From Boudabousia liubingyangii (GTDB lineage Bacteria; Actinomycetota; Actinomycetes; Actinomycetales; Actinomycetaceae): DNA of 64,000 nt. The stretch spans positions 186,001 through 250,000 of the forward strand of contig NZ_MQSU01000003.1 in the NCBI RefSeq assembly GCF_001907245.1, given 5' to 3'. Shown here one piece after another: positions 51,460-60,159 of this stretch. The first letter of the stretch is position 1. Every line of letters begins with the position of its first letter. The position numbers were made by a program, and so were the translations under genes. Below the pieces are notes generated by a model. The model had not been told where the DNA came from, did not search any database, and was given only the letters and a program-made list of their open reading frames with translations.

Positions 51460-52785
51460 GTGCCATTCCTACATTCGACTAGTCGTAGGGCCCGGGTGCA
51501 ACGCCCGATCTTGCTAACGCTGTTCACCATCTTGGTTGCTTTCGTGACCGTGGCGGCTTTCGTGGCGCACGCCCTAACGGATATTCGAGAGATAAAAATC
51601 GCTAAGACTGCCGGTAAAGCAGTTAGCCAGTCAATCCCGGATGTCGAAGCCGGTCGTTCCCTAACTTTCCTGCTGGTTGGTACGGACGCCCGTGAGGGTA
51701 AAGAAAACCTTGAGATTGGCGGTGGCGACGATGAGAGTGCCCGCGCTGATACCACCATTGTGGTCAAGATTTCGGCGGACCGTAAACGGATTTACATGGC
51801 TTCAATGCCTCGCGATGCGCTAGTCGATATCCCCGAGTGCGAACTGAGCAATGGGGTAGTGGTACCGGCTAGACGTGACGCCATGTTCAACACGGCTTTC
51901 GGTTTTGCCTGGTCCAATGGTGATAAGAGCATTGCCGATGGCGTGGCCTGTGCCGCTAAGACCTTCCATGAGGTCACCGGGATCCACCTTGATGGCGTGG
52001 TCGTCGCTGACTTCGCCGGGTTCGCCAAGGTCGTTAATGCGATCGGTGGCGTGAATGTTTGTCTAGCTGAGCCCTTTAAACCGCACTCAGTTGGTGACTT
52101 CCAGCTGCCTGCCGGGGAAAGCCACCTAAACGGCATGGAAGCGATCCAGTTCGTGCGTGCCCGTAAGGGTGTGGGTGATGGCTCTGATACTCAGCGTCAG
52201 GTTCGCCAGCATTACTTCTTGCGTAATGTTTGGGCTCGCGTAGAAGCGCAGGGGATCCTCTCTAATCCGTTGAAGACCTTGGAACTGATTAACTCGGTTC
52301 AGGACATGTTGCAGTTCAGTGAGTCCATCTCCAGCGCCACCACTCTGGGCGGTTTGGCTTATGCCCTTCGTAACCTGTCCATGGATGACATTATTTCCCT
52401 GCGGGTACCCTTCGAACCGGAAGGTAACCGTGTGGTTTTGACTTCTGATGCGGTAAAGGTCTGGGAGCAGTTCATGCCCACCACCTTGGCTGAGGAAGAA
52501 GCTGCTGAACTGGCTAAGCAGCAAGAGCAGCAGCATCAGCAGCCGGCCAATACGGATTCGGCAACCCCGTCTGAGCCCGCGCAGGAAACCGGTTCAGAAT
52601 CTGGACAGCAGACTCCGAAGCAGCCGGCCCAAGAGGAGGAAGAGCAGCCTAAGTCCGGTTCGGATTCGGATGCTTCTGATGACGAGGTCGCTAAGACCCC
52701 GGCAGCACCCTCACTTCCCGATGGTTCTAAGGAACATAAGGAAGAGGACAACCTGGGCCTACTGCACTGCCCTCAAGATCACTGA
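51460..52785 (+). CDS. LytR-CpsA-Psr (LCP) family cell-wall glycopolymer ligase
   Basis: A 441-residue membrane-anchored enzyme that attaches glycopolymers to peptidoglycan from lipid-linked precursors. One N-terminal transmembrane helix (about 17-38) is followed by the LCP domain with FLLVGTDAREG, RADTTIVVKISADRKRIYMASMPRD (two pieces), and AIQFVRARKGVGDGSDTQRQVRQ (arginines binding pyrophosphate, split here). The last 100 residues are Gln/Glu/Pro/Ser-rich and probably disordered. The start is GTG at 51460, after GAGGAGGGT. A clear terminator follows. The polymer moved is unknown; a GT4 glycosyltransferase elsewhere in the window may be related in theme. Confidence 0.92.
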   Translation: MPFLHSTSRRARVQRPILLTLFTILVAFVTVAAFVAHALTDIREIKIAKTAGKAVSQSIPDVEAGRSLTFLLVGTDAREGKENLEIGGGDDESARADTTIVVKISADRKRIYMASMPRDALVDIPECELSNGVVVPARRDAMFNTAFGFAWSNGDKSIADGVACAAKTFHEVTGIHLDGVVVADFAGFAKVVNAIGGVNVCLAEPFKPHSVGDFQLPAGESHLNGMEAIQFVRARKGVGDGSDTQRQVRQHYFLRNVWARVEAQGILSNPLKTLELINSVQDMLQFSESISSATTLGGLAYALRNLSMDDIISLRVPFEPEGNRVVLTSDAVKVWEQFMPTTLAEEEAAELAKQQEQQHQQPANTDSATPSEPAQETGSESGQQTPKQPAQEEEEQPKSGSDSDASDDEVAKTPAAPSLPDGSKEHKEEDNLGLLHCPQDH

Positions 52786-52835
52786 GCTGCACTAAGCGGT
52801 AACGGCACTTAGGTGCGTTAAGTCTTAATAAGGAA

Positions 52836-52865
52836 AATGCCACCCCTGCGGGTGGCATTTTTTGT
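52836..52865. terminator. Terminator between the LCP gene and trkA
   Basis: The stem AATGCCACCC / GGGTGGCATT with a four-base loop is followed by TTTTTG. It serves the LCP gene and may also act for the convergent trkA. Confidence 0.93.
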
Positions 52866-53534
52866 TTACGGGCGGCGACCGAAGGCGTCCAGTAGGGCGG
52901 AGTCGCCGGAAACGATCAGGATGTCGTCGCGATCCACGCGGGTTTCCTTGGTGGCGTATTCGAACTGCTGGCCGGGGGACATAACGCCAATGATCTTCAC
53001 GCCGTACTTGGACTGTACTTCCGATTCGGCAATGGTGAAGCCCTGAATTTCGCGCGGGGGCAGCATCTTCACGACGGCGAAGCCGTTACGTTCTAGTTCG
53101 ATGTAGTCCAGCATGCGGCCACCAACTAGGTGGGCGGTACGCTGGCCGGCGTCGAATTCGGGGTAGACCACGTGGTGGGCGCCAATGCGTCGCAGGATGC
53201 GGCCGTGTTCGGGCGAGGTCGCTTTAGCCCAGATTTCTACGTTCCCTAGGTCGACTAGGTTCGCGGTGATTAGCACGGAGGCTTCTAGGGAGGTGCCCAC
53301 GCCGACGACGGCGGTGGTGAAGTCGGCGGCCCCGACCTGTTTGAGGGCGTCGGCGCTGGTGGCGTCTGCCTGCACTAGGGGGATGCGTCCGGTCCAGCGT
53401 TCGGCAACTGCGGGGTCTTGTTCGACCACTAGGATTTCTTGGCCTAGGCGGTCTAGGGTGGCGGCCACGGCGGAGCCAAATCGTCCTAGTCCGATCACTA
53501 GGGTTGAGGCGTCATTGCGGGAGCGGTCTGCCAT
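52866..53534 (-). CDS. trkA: TrkA-type potassium channel regulatory subunit
   Basis: A 222-residue cytoplasmic protein with an N-terminal Rossmann RCK domain (VIGLGRFGSAVAATL, acidic residue at the end of the second strand in VVEQDP) and a C-terminal TrkA-C domain. It gates the K+ uptake channel in response to nucleotides such as NAD(H), ATP or cyclic di-AMP. It lies 136 bases downstream of the matching membrane subunit, on the same strand, with GAAGGAAACGCC before the ATG. KtrA is an equally valid name. Confidence 0.93.
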   Translation of the reverse strand: MADRSRNDASTLVIGLGRFGSAVAATLDRLGQEILVVEQDPAVAERWTGRIPLVQADATSADALKQVGAADFTTAVVGVGTSLEASVLITANLVDLGNVEIWAKATSPEHGRILRRIGAHHVVYPEFDAGQRTAHLVGGRMLDYIELERNGFAVVKMLPPREIQGFTIAESEVQSKYGVKIIGVMSPGQQFEYATKETRVDRDDILIVSGDSALLDAFGRRP

Positions 53535-53670
53535 GGCGTTTCCTTCTTTCTTTGAACCTGTGTGCAGTTTAAAGCTTTTGGTTTGGTTTCGCTGGTCGTT
53601 TGCTGGGGGCCGAGGTGGTTTCGCGTTCCGTTACCGGTTTTGGTGCCCGGCTGGCTTTGGCGTTTTGGGG

Positions 53671-55230
53671 CTAGCCAATGGCGGGGCTTTCGGGCGGGTA
53701 ACGGAAGAGTCGCAGGTGCTGGCGCATGGCCAGGGCGGCGGCTACGGTCATGGTGCCGGTACGGCCGGCGAACATGAGGGCGGTGAAGACGTACTTGGGC
53801 CCGTCCGCGAGGGCTGGGTCCATGGCTATGCCGGTGGACAGGCCGACGGTACCGAAGGCCGATACTGATTCGAAGAGCAGCATGTCCAGGCTGTAGGCGG
53901 TCATCTGCATGAGGATCCACACGGCGGTGATGACGGTGATGGTGGAGATAATCGCAATGGACACGGCCACACGAATGGTTTCGGTGGGGATGCGGCGTTT
54001 GAAGGCTTCAATGTCGCGGTTACCGCGGGCTTCGGCAATGAACGCTAGGATCAGCACGGCCACGGTGGTGACCTTGAGGCCGCCGGCGGTTGATCCGGAG
54101 CCACCACCGATGAACATGAAGATGTCCTGCATTAGCCAGGTGGTACGTTTCATGCCGGAGATGTCTACGGCGGACAGTCCGGTGGAGCGGGTGTTCACGG
54201 CACCGAGGACGGTGTTGGCCATCTTCCCAGAGAAGCTTAGGGAACCGAAGGTGCGGGGGTTATTCCATTCGTTGAGGGGAATAACGATGGCAGAGATGGC
54301 CGCTAGGGAACCGTAGGTGGTTAGCGTGAGCTTGGTGTGTAGGGTCCACTTGGAGGGGCGACGTAGGTTTTCCCAGACGTCGTGGACTACGGGGAAGCCT
54401 AGGGCGCCAACGGTGGTGCCAACGGCGATGGGCATGAGCATCCACCAGTCTTCAACGTAGTGTCCGAGGCCTTGGTGGATGGTTTCAAAGCCGGCATTGT
54501 TGAAGGTGGAGATAGACATGAAGGTGGCGTGCCAAGCAGCTTCTAGGGTGCCTTCACCTAGGGTGAGGAAGCGGGGGAAGAAGACCGCGAACAGGATCCC
54601 TTCACACAGGGCAGAGGTGATAATAACGGCCCGGAGCATCATGCCGACGTCACCTAGGGATTCAGCTTTTCGTTCCGAGGCGGCCAGCATCTTTTGGGCT
54701 AGACCGATACGCCTAGAGACGGCCAGGGCCAGGATTGATGACAGGGTCATGATACCTAGACCGCCAACGGCAATACCGAGGGCGATCATGGCCTGCCCGA
54801 AGACGGACCAGTAGGTAATCGTGTCTTGGACTGACAGGCCGGTAACGCACACGGCAGAGGTGGCCGTGAAGAGCGCGTCGACGAAGCGGGGGACTTCCCC
54901 GGAGCGCGTGGAGATGGGTAGCATCAGCGCGCTGGTGATCAGCAGGATGAAGAGGGCAAAGACTCCTAGGGCTAGTCGCGCGGGTGAGGAACGTGCCGCC
55001 CGGTCTAGGGCGAACTTGAGTCGGTCCCGCATGGTGACCTTCTGACCGGGTTGCACGAAGGTTTCGGCCGTGTGGTAGACGACCGTATTTTCGGGGTCGA
55101 TTTCCGGGTTCGGTTCGAAGGCCAGGGGGTGCGAAGCGGGGGTCCGCACCGTGCCTAGGGTCTGTTGGAGGGCATTCTTGGGTCGACGTGGGCTACGCCG
55201 GCGGTTAGTCCGCGGGTTGGGGTTGCCCAT
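53671..55230 (-). CDS. trkH: TrkH/KtrB-type potassium uptake channel
   Basis: A 519-residue membrane protein with four pore repeats; selectivity segments are visible as TATSAVCVTGLSV, STFNNAGFETI, NTRSTGLSAV and SAFGTVGLSTG. It takes up K+ together with the TrkA subunit encoded next. About 85 basic and polar residues precede the first membrane segment, longer than usual, and are probably cytoplasmic. GGAGG and AGGTG sites stand upstream of the ATG. KtrB and TrkH cannot be told apart with certainty by eye. Confidence 0.93.
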   Translation of the reverse strand: MGNPNPRTNRRRSPRRPKNALQQTLGTVRTPASHPLAFEPNPEIDPENTVVYHTAETFVQPGQKVTMRDRLKFALDRAARSSPARLALGVFALFILLITSALMLPISTRSGEVPRFVDALFTATSAVCVTGLSVQDTITYWSVFGQAMIALGIAVGGLGIMTLSSILALAVSRRIGLAQKMLAASERKAESLGDVGMMLRAVIITSALCEGILFAVFFPRFLTLGEGTLEAAWHATFMSISTFNNAGFETIHQGLGHYVEDWWMLMPIAVGTTVGALGFPVVHDVWENLRRPSKWTLHTKLTLTTYGSLAAISAIVIPLNEWNNPRTFGSLSFSGKMANTVLGAVNTRSTGLSAVDISGMKRTTWLMQDIFMFIGGGSGSTAGGLKVTTVAVLILAFIAEARGNRDIEAFKRRIPTETIRVAVSIAIISTITVITAVWILMQMTAYSLDMLLFESVSAFGTVGLSTGIAMDPALADGPKYVFTALMFAGRTGTMTVAAALAMRQHLRLFRYPPESPAIG

Positions 55231-55483
55231 GTGTTCACCTGCCTCCGTTTTGGTCCTGGGTCCCTGCGTGGTCCGGTTACTACCGTTTCTGGTTGGCTTT
55301 TGGGGCCATCCCGGTAGTGGTTTTCGGGCCGCTAGTATTCTAGCTTAGTCGCTGTTTGGGGGAGTAGCTTAAATAGTGCTGAGTTTTTATGTCTATTTTT
55401 GTCACTTTGGTATAAGATTGCCCCTGTAATCACTACTGTCACACTTTTTGTGTGCTGTCTTTCAAGCGTGAGATGGGATCAAT

Positions 55484-55702
55484 ATGTCACAGCCACCACG
55501 GCCAAAATTGGCTACCGTTGCAGAGATCGCGGATTTACTTCGCGTCTCAAAAATGACGGTTTACCGCATGATTCATGATGGTGAGCTCCCTGCGATCCGG
55601 GTTGGTAGGTCTTTCCGGGTACCGCAGACGGTGGTTGATCAACTGCTTGATCAGAGTGGTAATCACTGGGCCGATGAGCGCCAGAACGCAATTGGCGAGT
55701 AA
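55484..55702 (+). CDS. BldC-like small DNA-binding protein
   Basis: A 72-residue protein consisting of a MerR-type/excisionase helix-turn-helix: LATVAEIADLLRVSKMTVYRM followed by HDGELPAIRVGRSFRVPQ, the wing region. This matches BldC of streptomycetes, a developmental regulator that binds direct repeats, and the gene's usual place before the bS22-type ribosomal gene is kept. No Shine-Dalgarno site is strong; a hairpin CACAC-T5-GTGTG lies 30 bases upstream at 55440. In non-sporulating relatives the role is unknown. Confidence 0.88.
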   Translation: MSQPPRPKLATVAEIADLLRVSKMTVYRMIHDGELPAIRVGRSFRVPQTVVDQLLDQSGNHWADERQNAIGE

Positions 55703-55778
55703 AATAGGTTCCGCTGTCCTAATGCTTCCCGCGTGAGCGGGGGAGTGTTCCGTACTTTAAGAATATGAGGAGGGCCAA

Positions 55779-55877
55779 ATGGGCTCCGTAATTAAGAAGC
55801 GTCGCAAGCGCATGGCGAAGAAGAAGCACCGCAAGTTGCTGCGTAAAACTCGCCACCAGCGTCGTAACAAGAAGTGA
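55779..55877 (+). CDS. 32-residue basic ribosomal protein, bS22 type (AURKAIP1/COX24 domain)
   Basis: A tiny gene encoding MGSVIKKRRKRMAKKKHRK followed by LLRKTRHQRRNKK, more than half Lys and Arg. It matches the actinobacterial AURKAIP1/COX24-domain proteins, of which the mycobacterial member was found in ribosome structures and named bS22. The ribosome-binding site AGGAGG is five bases from the ATG, and a terminator follows at 55926. It is 76 bases downstream of the BldC-like gene, as in most actinobacteria. Confidence 0.93.
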   Translation: MGSVIKKRRKRMAKKKHRKLLRKTRHQRRNKK

Positions 55878-55925
55878 GTTTGAGGCGTTTATTTAACGCC
55901 GTTAACCACTAGGTTACTTAAAGCG

Positions 55926-55978
55926 AACCCCACCCCGTGACGGAAATATCCGTCCGACGAGGTGGGGTTTTGGCTTTT
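55926..55978. terminator. Terminator after the bS22-type gene
   Basis: AACCCCACC (55926-55934) pairs with GGTGGGGTT (55961-55969), with further pairing of GACGGA/TCCGTC inside, followed by TTTGGCTTTTC. It lies between convergent genes. Confidence 0.85.
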
Positions 55979-56001
55979 CTTTATCAGTTTTCCTTCTTGG
56001 A

Positions 56002-56709
56002 TTACATGCCACCGAAGAGCACGCCGGCCCCGTAGGTCAGGGCCAGACCTAGCGCGCCACCGATTACGAGGCGGACTACTGCGCGTCCCGGATCGGTTTC
56101 GGATAGTTTGGCGGAAATCCAGCCCGTTAAGCCCAGCGTCGCTAGGGTGACGGCTACGACCACCACTGCCTGAACGGAGGTGGGGGCTAGTACGGCTGCT
56201 AGTAGCGGTAGGGCCGCACCGAGGGTGAAGGAAAGGGCCGAGGATCCCGCTGCCGCCCAGGGGCTGGTTAGTTCTTCCCCGTCAATACCTAGTTCTAGGC
56301 GTAGGTGGACGGGTAGGGGATTGCCGGATTCGACCTCGGAAACGGCCTGTTCGGCGGTGGCCTCACTCATCCCGTAGGACATGAAGATCTGTTTTAGCTC
56401 TTCGTGTTCTTCCTTGGGTAGTTCTTCAAGTTCCCATTTTTCTTTGGCGATCAGGAACTTTTCGCTGTCCCGCTGGGCAGAGACGGACACGTATTCGCCT
56501 AGGGCCATTGAGACGGCCCCGGCGACTAGGGAGGCAATACCGGCGGTGATGATCGTGCTGGTGCTGGCTTGGGCGCCGATGATAGCCAGCAGTAGGGCCG
56601 CTACGGAAACAATGCCGTCATTGGCCCCTAGGACGCCCGCACGTAGCCAGTTCAGTTTTGAGGCGTGCGAGGAAGAGTGGGCTTCCTTGAGGTGTTCAAG
56701 GGTGGGCAT
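56002..56709 (-). CDS. VIT1/CCC1-family membrane metal transporter
   Basis: A 235-residue membrane protein of the VIT/CCC1 family, which in plants and yeast moves Fe2+ or Mn2+ across the vacuolar membrane. Five hydrophobic segments are visible, with the family signatures WLRAGVLGANDGIVSVA and ALGEYVSVSAQRDSE, and an acidic cytoplasmic segment (KEEHEELKQIFMSYG) that corresponds to the metal-binding domain. The ATG at 56709 follows GGAGG by five bases. Its promoter carries two overlapping DtxR/IdeR-like boxes, so it appears to belong to the iron regulon. The direction of transport in bacteria is not settled. Confidence 0.9.
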   Translation of the reverse strand: MPTLEHLKEAHSSSHASKLNWLRAGVLGANDGIVSVAALLLAIIGAQASTSTIITAGIASLVAGAVSMALGEYVSVSAQRDSEKFLIAKEKWELEELPKEEHEELKQIFMSYGMSEATAEQAVSEVESGNPLPVHLRLELGIDGEELTSPWAAAGSSALSFTLGAALPLLAAVLAPTSVQAVVVVAVTLATLGLTGWISAKLSETDPGRAVVRLVIGGALGLALTYGAGVLFGGM

Positions 56710-56727
56710 TTGAACCTCCAATTTCTT

Positions 56728-56761
56728 TCAGGTTAGCCTTGCTTAGCTAAGGGCTACCTAA
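56728..56761 (-). promoter_or_regulatory. Two overlapping DtxR/IdeR-like boxes before the VIT gene
   Basis: TCAGGTTAGCCTTGCTTAG (56728-56746) and TTAGCTAAGGGCTACCTAA (56743-56761) match the IdeR consensus at about 13-14 of 19 positions each, in tandem with a four-base overlap. The second covers the -10 box. Confidence 0.7.
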
Positions 56762-56786
56762 GTAAAAATCGTTGAAATTTCAACGA
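56755..56786 (-). promoter_or_regulatory. Promoter and palindrome of the VIT gene
   Basis: Leftward, TTGAAA (56783-56778), a 17-base spacer and TAGGTA (56760-56755) form a promoter. The -35 lies in the perfect 18-base palindrome TCGTTGAAATTTCAACGA (56769-56786), a possible site for a second regulator. Confidence 0.6.
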
Positions 56787-56880
56787 AAAATCGATGTTCA
56801 GATAACCATAAGGCACAACTGAAAGAAAAGCTAAAGATACCCGGAACAGACCTGATGAGGTCGCTCACGAAAAGGTCAGA

Positions 56881-57720
56881 TCAGAGCCAGCGAGTGAAGT
56901 GGGTACGCAAAGAACGTAGCAGTAGCGTGCCCACGGTGGTCTGCAGGATCCGCCGAACCAACTTCTTCAGATCAAAACGACGGGACGTGAACTGAGCGAT
57001 CGGCCAATCATTATCAATCGCCACCAGGCGCAACAGCGGCTCCGGATTAATTGCGCAGGGATTACCCACCGTTTCTAAGAGGGGTAAGTCATTGATCGAA
57101 TCCCCGTAGGCAAAAGAAGACTTCAAATCTAGGTCGCGCCTAGAAGCCAGTGACACTGCCGCCATGGCTTTACCGCGCAGGTGCATAATGCCAGATTCTA
57201 GTTCCGGTAGGAAGCGGTTATGACCATCGGTTTTAACTCTGGTACCCAGTGAACCGGTAGCCCCCATCTTGCGGGCAATGGTTTCAGAAACCTGGGTGGG
57301 GGTGGCCGAAATCAGCCAAACCTCATGCCCTAGCTCTAGGTGGCGGTCAAGGATTGCGCGGGTTCCGGGGATAATCCGGTGAGAGAAAATCTTGCCGTAG
57401 AGTTCATCAACAATTTCTTCGAGCTCTTCGGCGCTGTGCCCAGCCATTACGTCTAGGCCACGCTGCACTACCCGGTTAATGCTGCGCTTATCTTCACCCA
57501 GTAGGCGGTAGAGCAGGGCGTGTCGGGCAGCAAAGAAAATATCGCGCTTGCCAAAGAAGTTTCGTTTATAGAGGGCTTTAGCTACTTGGAAAGCTGAGGC
57601 ACCCTTGATCAGCGTCTGGTCGATATCGAAAAATGCGGCGGCCTTCTTACCCGGTGCGGGGGTCACAGTTGCGCGTTTAAAAATCCGCTTGATCTGCGAC
57701 TTAGAAGGCTTGTTGTTCAT
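56881..57720 (-). CDS. HAD-superfamily phosphatase (subclass IB, SerB-like)
   Basis: A 279-residue phosphatase. Motif I is FFDIDQTLIKGAS (nucleophile Asp in DxDQT), motif II is LISATPTQ, and the late motif III/IV is SFAYGDSINDLPLLETVG. The cap is the helical IB type. Relatives include phosphoserine-phosphatase-like enzymes and proteins fused to acyltransferases; this one ends after a basic helix (RRILQTTVGTLLLRSLRTHF) that may associate with the membrane. The ATG at 57720 lacks a Shine-Dalgarno site, but TAATCT ends seven bases upstream, suggesting a leaderless mRNA. Substrate unknown. Confidence 0.88.
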   Translation of the reverse strand: MNNKPSKSQIKRIFKRATVTPAPGKKAAAFFDIDQTLIKGASAFQVAKALYKRNFFGKRDIFFAARHALLYRLLGEDKRSINRVVQRGLDVMAGHSAEELEEIVDELYGKIFSHRIIPGTRAILDRHLELGHEVWLISATPTQVSETIARKMGATGSLGTRVKTDGHNRFLPELESGIMHLRGKAMAAVSLASRRDLDLKSSFAYGDSINDLPLLETVGNPCAINPEPLLRLVAIDNDWPIAQFTSRRFDLKKLVRRILQTTVGTLLLRSLRTHFTRWL

Positions 57721-57839
57721 GTGATCTAGATTAACGCCCAAAAAGTACAGAATCTAGGTTCAACGCCCTAAACGAAACCAATCAACCAAAGAAACCTAAG
57801 CGGTAGCACGACCGGGCGCGCATCTGAGACACTAAACCC

Positions 57840-58511
57840 ATGACTCACACCATTGTTCACGTAATGCGCCACGGCGAGGTCCACAATCCTGAAGGCGTAC
57901 TCTACGCCCGATTACCCGGATTCTCATTGAGCCAACTGGGTTTCCAGATGGCCCAAAAGGGCGCTGACTTCTTTACTGAACATGGTTCCGATATTGCGGT
58001 CGTAAAAGCCTCACCCCTACTTCGAGCCCAGCAGACCGCCCTCCCGACAGCTAAGGCTTACGGGCTGGAAGTGCAGTCCGATCCGCGACTAATCGAAGCG
58101 GCGAACGTCTTCGAGGGCCAGTCTTTGCACCGAGACCGTTCGGTCCTGTGGCGGAACGGAAACTGGAAGTACCTGCTAAACCCGCTACGCCCTTCTTGGG
58201 GAGAGCCTTTCACCGCCCAGGTTGACCGGATGCGTGCGGCAGTCTCTGATGTCATTGACGAGGCTTGGGGCCGGCAGGCACTGCTGGTATCGCACCAGTT
58301 ACCGATTTGGTTACTGCGTTCTTTTGCCGAGGGACGTCCCCTAGTTCACGACCCACGTAAGCGCGAGTGTGCCTTGGCTTCCGTGACGACCCTGCATTTT
58401 GATGAGCACACCCTAGTGGGGGTTGAGTATGCGGAGCCTAGTGCGTCCCTGATGGCGCAGGCTACCGATATGACACCGGGTGCTTCTAAGGCTGCCGTAA
58501 ATAAAGGCTAG
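57840..58511 (+). CDS. Histidine phosphatase (phosphoglycerate-mutase-like) family protein
   Basis: A 223-residue member of the histidine phosphatase superfamily. The catalytic motif is HVMRHGEVHNP (RHG with the phosphorylated His), with SPLLRAQQTALPTA and the late HQLPIWLL supplying the other arginine and histidine. RHGE followed by VHNPEGVLYARLPGF is typical of an actinobacterial subgroup often annotated as phosphoglycerate mutase, whose substrate is not known. Length is normal. No Shine-Dalgarno site is visible. It often neighbours menaquinone or cytochrome-biogenesis genes in relatives, but nothing here proves a link. Confidence 0.9.
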   Translation: MTHTIVHVMRHGEVHNPEGVLYARLPGFSLSQLGFQMAQKGADFFTEHGSDIAVVKASPLLRAQQTALPTAKAYGLEVQSDPRLIEAANVFEGQSLHRDRSVLWRNGNWKYLLNPLRPSWGEPFTAQVDRMRAAVSDVIDEAWGRQALLVSHQLPIWLLRSFAEGRPLVHDPRKRECALASVTTLHFDEHTLVGVEYAEPSASLMAQATDMTPGASKAAVNKG

Positions 58512-58525
58512 TTTAGGCTTTCGAA

Positions 58526-59077
58526 TCAGTTATCCGAGTCAGTATCGGCATTCGACTGCGAGTCAGTTTCAGAATCCGCTGGTCGGTCGCTTTCAGGTTC
58601 CGCCTGCGGGTTAGGGGTATTTGAATCCTGCGATTCTGGGCCCTGAGCGTCAGCGTCGGAGTCTTCAGTTTTGGACTGTTCACTGGCACGTTGGCGACGT
58701 TCGGCCGCTTTCTGCTGATCGCGCTGCTCTTGGAGTTTTTGACGCATTAGTTCGCGTTCAATCCGGGCCAGGTATTCCGGGTCATCATCTGGACCTAGAG
58801 GCTGGTGGCTTTCTTCCACGGCCGGTTTTTGAATCCCGATTTCGCGCGCTAAATCTAGGGGAGTGGGGCTTTTTTCGCCCTCTTTATGACGTTCAATGCG
58901 CAGCAGCACAATCCATGCCAGCGGTCCCAAAGCGATCGTGGCGGTCAGCAGGATGATCATGATCCACATGGGCTTCGGCAGCTTAGCTGGCATCTTTTCT
59001 GAATCAGTCATTGCGCACTCAATCAGCGCATAGAGCGCTAGCACTACTAGACCGACAATCAGGATTACCCTAGGCAT
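58526..59077 (-). CDS. PLDc_N-domain membrane protein with acidic tail
   Basis: A 183-residue protein with two hydrophobic segments (about 3-22 and 35-62) forming the PLDc_N module, which is found alone in many actinobacterial proteins near menaquinone genes. The conserved KPMWIMIILLTATIALGPLAW is clear. The remaining two thirds is hydrophilic, with Gln/Arg-rich then Asp/Ser/Glu-rich sequence, and probably disordered. It is encoded 92 bases downstream of menA on the same strand. Function unknown. Confidence 0.85.
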   Translation of the reverse strand: MPRVILIVGLVVLALYALIECAMTDSEKMPAKLPKPMWIMIILLTATIALGPLAWIVLLRIERHKEGEKSPTPLDLAREIGIQKPAVEESHQPLGPDDDPEYLARIERELMRQKLQEQRDQQKAAERRQRASEQSKTEDSDADAQGPESQDSNTPNPQAEPESDRPADSETDSQSNADTDSDN

Positions 59078-59169
59078 TTTTCAGAAAACTCCTTAGCCAC
59101 TAACTGGTTCAAAAATCCACTCTACCGCAGAAGCCTAACTTAACTGCAGGTAAGCGTGACCCTCTCACC

Positions 59170-60096
59170 TTAGAGCGCACTGAGCAGCAGCCCAATCCCC
59201 AGCAACAGTGAATACAACAGCGTGTAAAGACCAGTATTACGCAGGGTAACGATCAACTTTCGCCCCTGCGCCTTCCCGCGCACTACCGGCAGCGAAAGCA
59301 AAGGCACCCCTAGCACTGAGGGCAGGAACAGCAATGCACCCCACCAGTTCCAGGAATACCAAGCCGCCGTGCTAGGTCCAGAAGCCAAAACCGCAATCAA
59401 ACCAAGCACCCAAGCGGCCACCAAAATCTGTGCGTAAGCCTTCCGGGCCTTAGATTCGCCCAAACGCACAGCCAGGGTTTTCTTTCCGGCTACCCGGTCG
59501 GTAGGAATATCGCGGATATTGTTGATCATTAGTAGGTCGGCGCTTAGTAGGCCCACCCCGGCGGCAATCAACCAGGTCCACCACGGAGCCGCATGAGCCT
59601 GCGTCCACAAAGTACCCTGCGTGGCTAAGAAACCGAAGCACAGGATCACCATGACTTCGCCAAAACCCAGGTACCCGTAGGGTTTCTTTCCGCCCGTGTA
59701 GAACCAGGCGGCAATCACGGCCAAAATTCCGAAGATCAGCAACCACCAGTCGCCACTCAGGGCCAGCAGGATCAGGCCCATGAGTCCGGCAAAACCGAAG
59801 CACCCCAGGGCTACCCTTAGGACGGTCTTGGCGGGCACCAGCCCAGAGGCAGTCAGGCGTAGCGGCCCGACGCGTTGATCGTCAGTGCCGCGGATCCCAT
59901 CCGAGTAGTCATTCGCGAAGTTCACGCCCACCTGTAAGCCCAGCGCCACTAGGGCGGCTAGGAAGGCCCGCAGGAGGCTCCCGGAACCTAGCGTGTAGGC
60001 GGCACAGGTGCCAAGGAATACGGGAGCAACGGCGGCGGGAAGGGTACGCAGGCGCGCGCCCTCGAGCCAGTCATTGAAGGTGACCTTCCGTTTCAT
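59170..60096 (-). CDS. menA: 1,4-dihydroxy-2-naphthoate polyprenyltransferase
   Basis: A 308-residue integral membrane prenyltransferase of the UbiA family that attaches the polyprenyl chain to 1,4-dihydroxy-2-naphthoate in menaquinone synthesis. The first Asp-rich motif is NFANDYSDGIRGTDD, the second NNIRDIPTDRVAGKKTLAVR; eight to nine hydrophobic segments are seen. GAAAGGACACC precedes the ATG. It is the third gene of the menB-menE-menA series, 63 bases after menE. Confidence 0.95.
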   Translation of the reverse strand: MKRKVTFNDWLEGARLRTLPAAVAPVFLGTCAAYTLGSGSLLRAFLAALVALGLQVGVNFANDYSDGIRGTDDQRVGPLRLTASGLVPAKTVLRVALGCFGFAGLMGLILLALSGDWWLLIFGILAVIAAWFYTGGKKPYGYLGFGEVMVILCFGFLATQGTLWTQAHAAPWWTWLIAAGVGLLSADLLMINNIRDIPTDRVAGKKTLAVRLGESKARKAYAQILVAAWVLGLIAVLASGPSTAAWYSWNWWGALLFLPSVLGVPLLSLPVVRGKAQGRKLIVTLRNTGLYTLLYSLLLGIGLLLSAL

Positions 60097-60159
60097 GGTG
60101 TCCTTTCGGATCGATTTCGCAGCTTTGACTATTAGCGGGAATAGTTTACGCCCGCGCGG

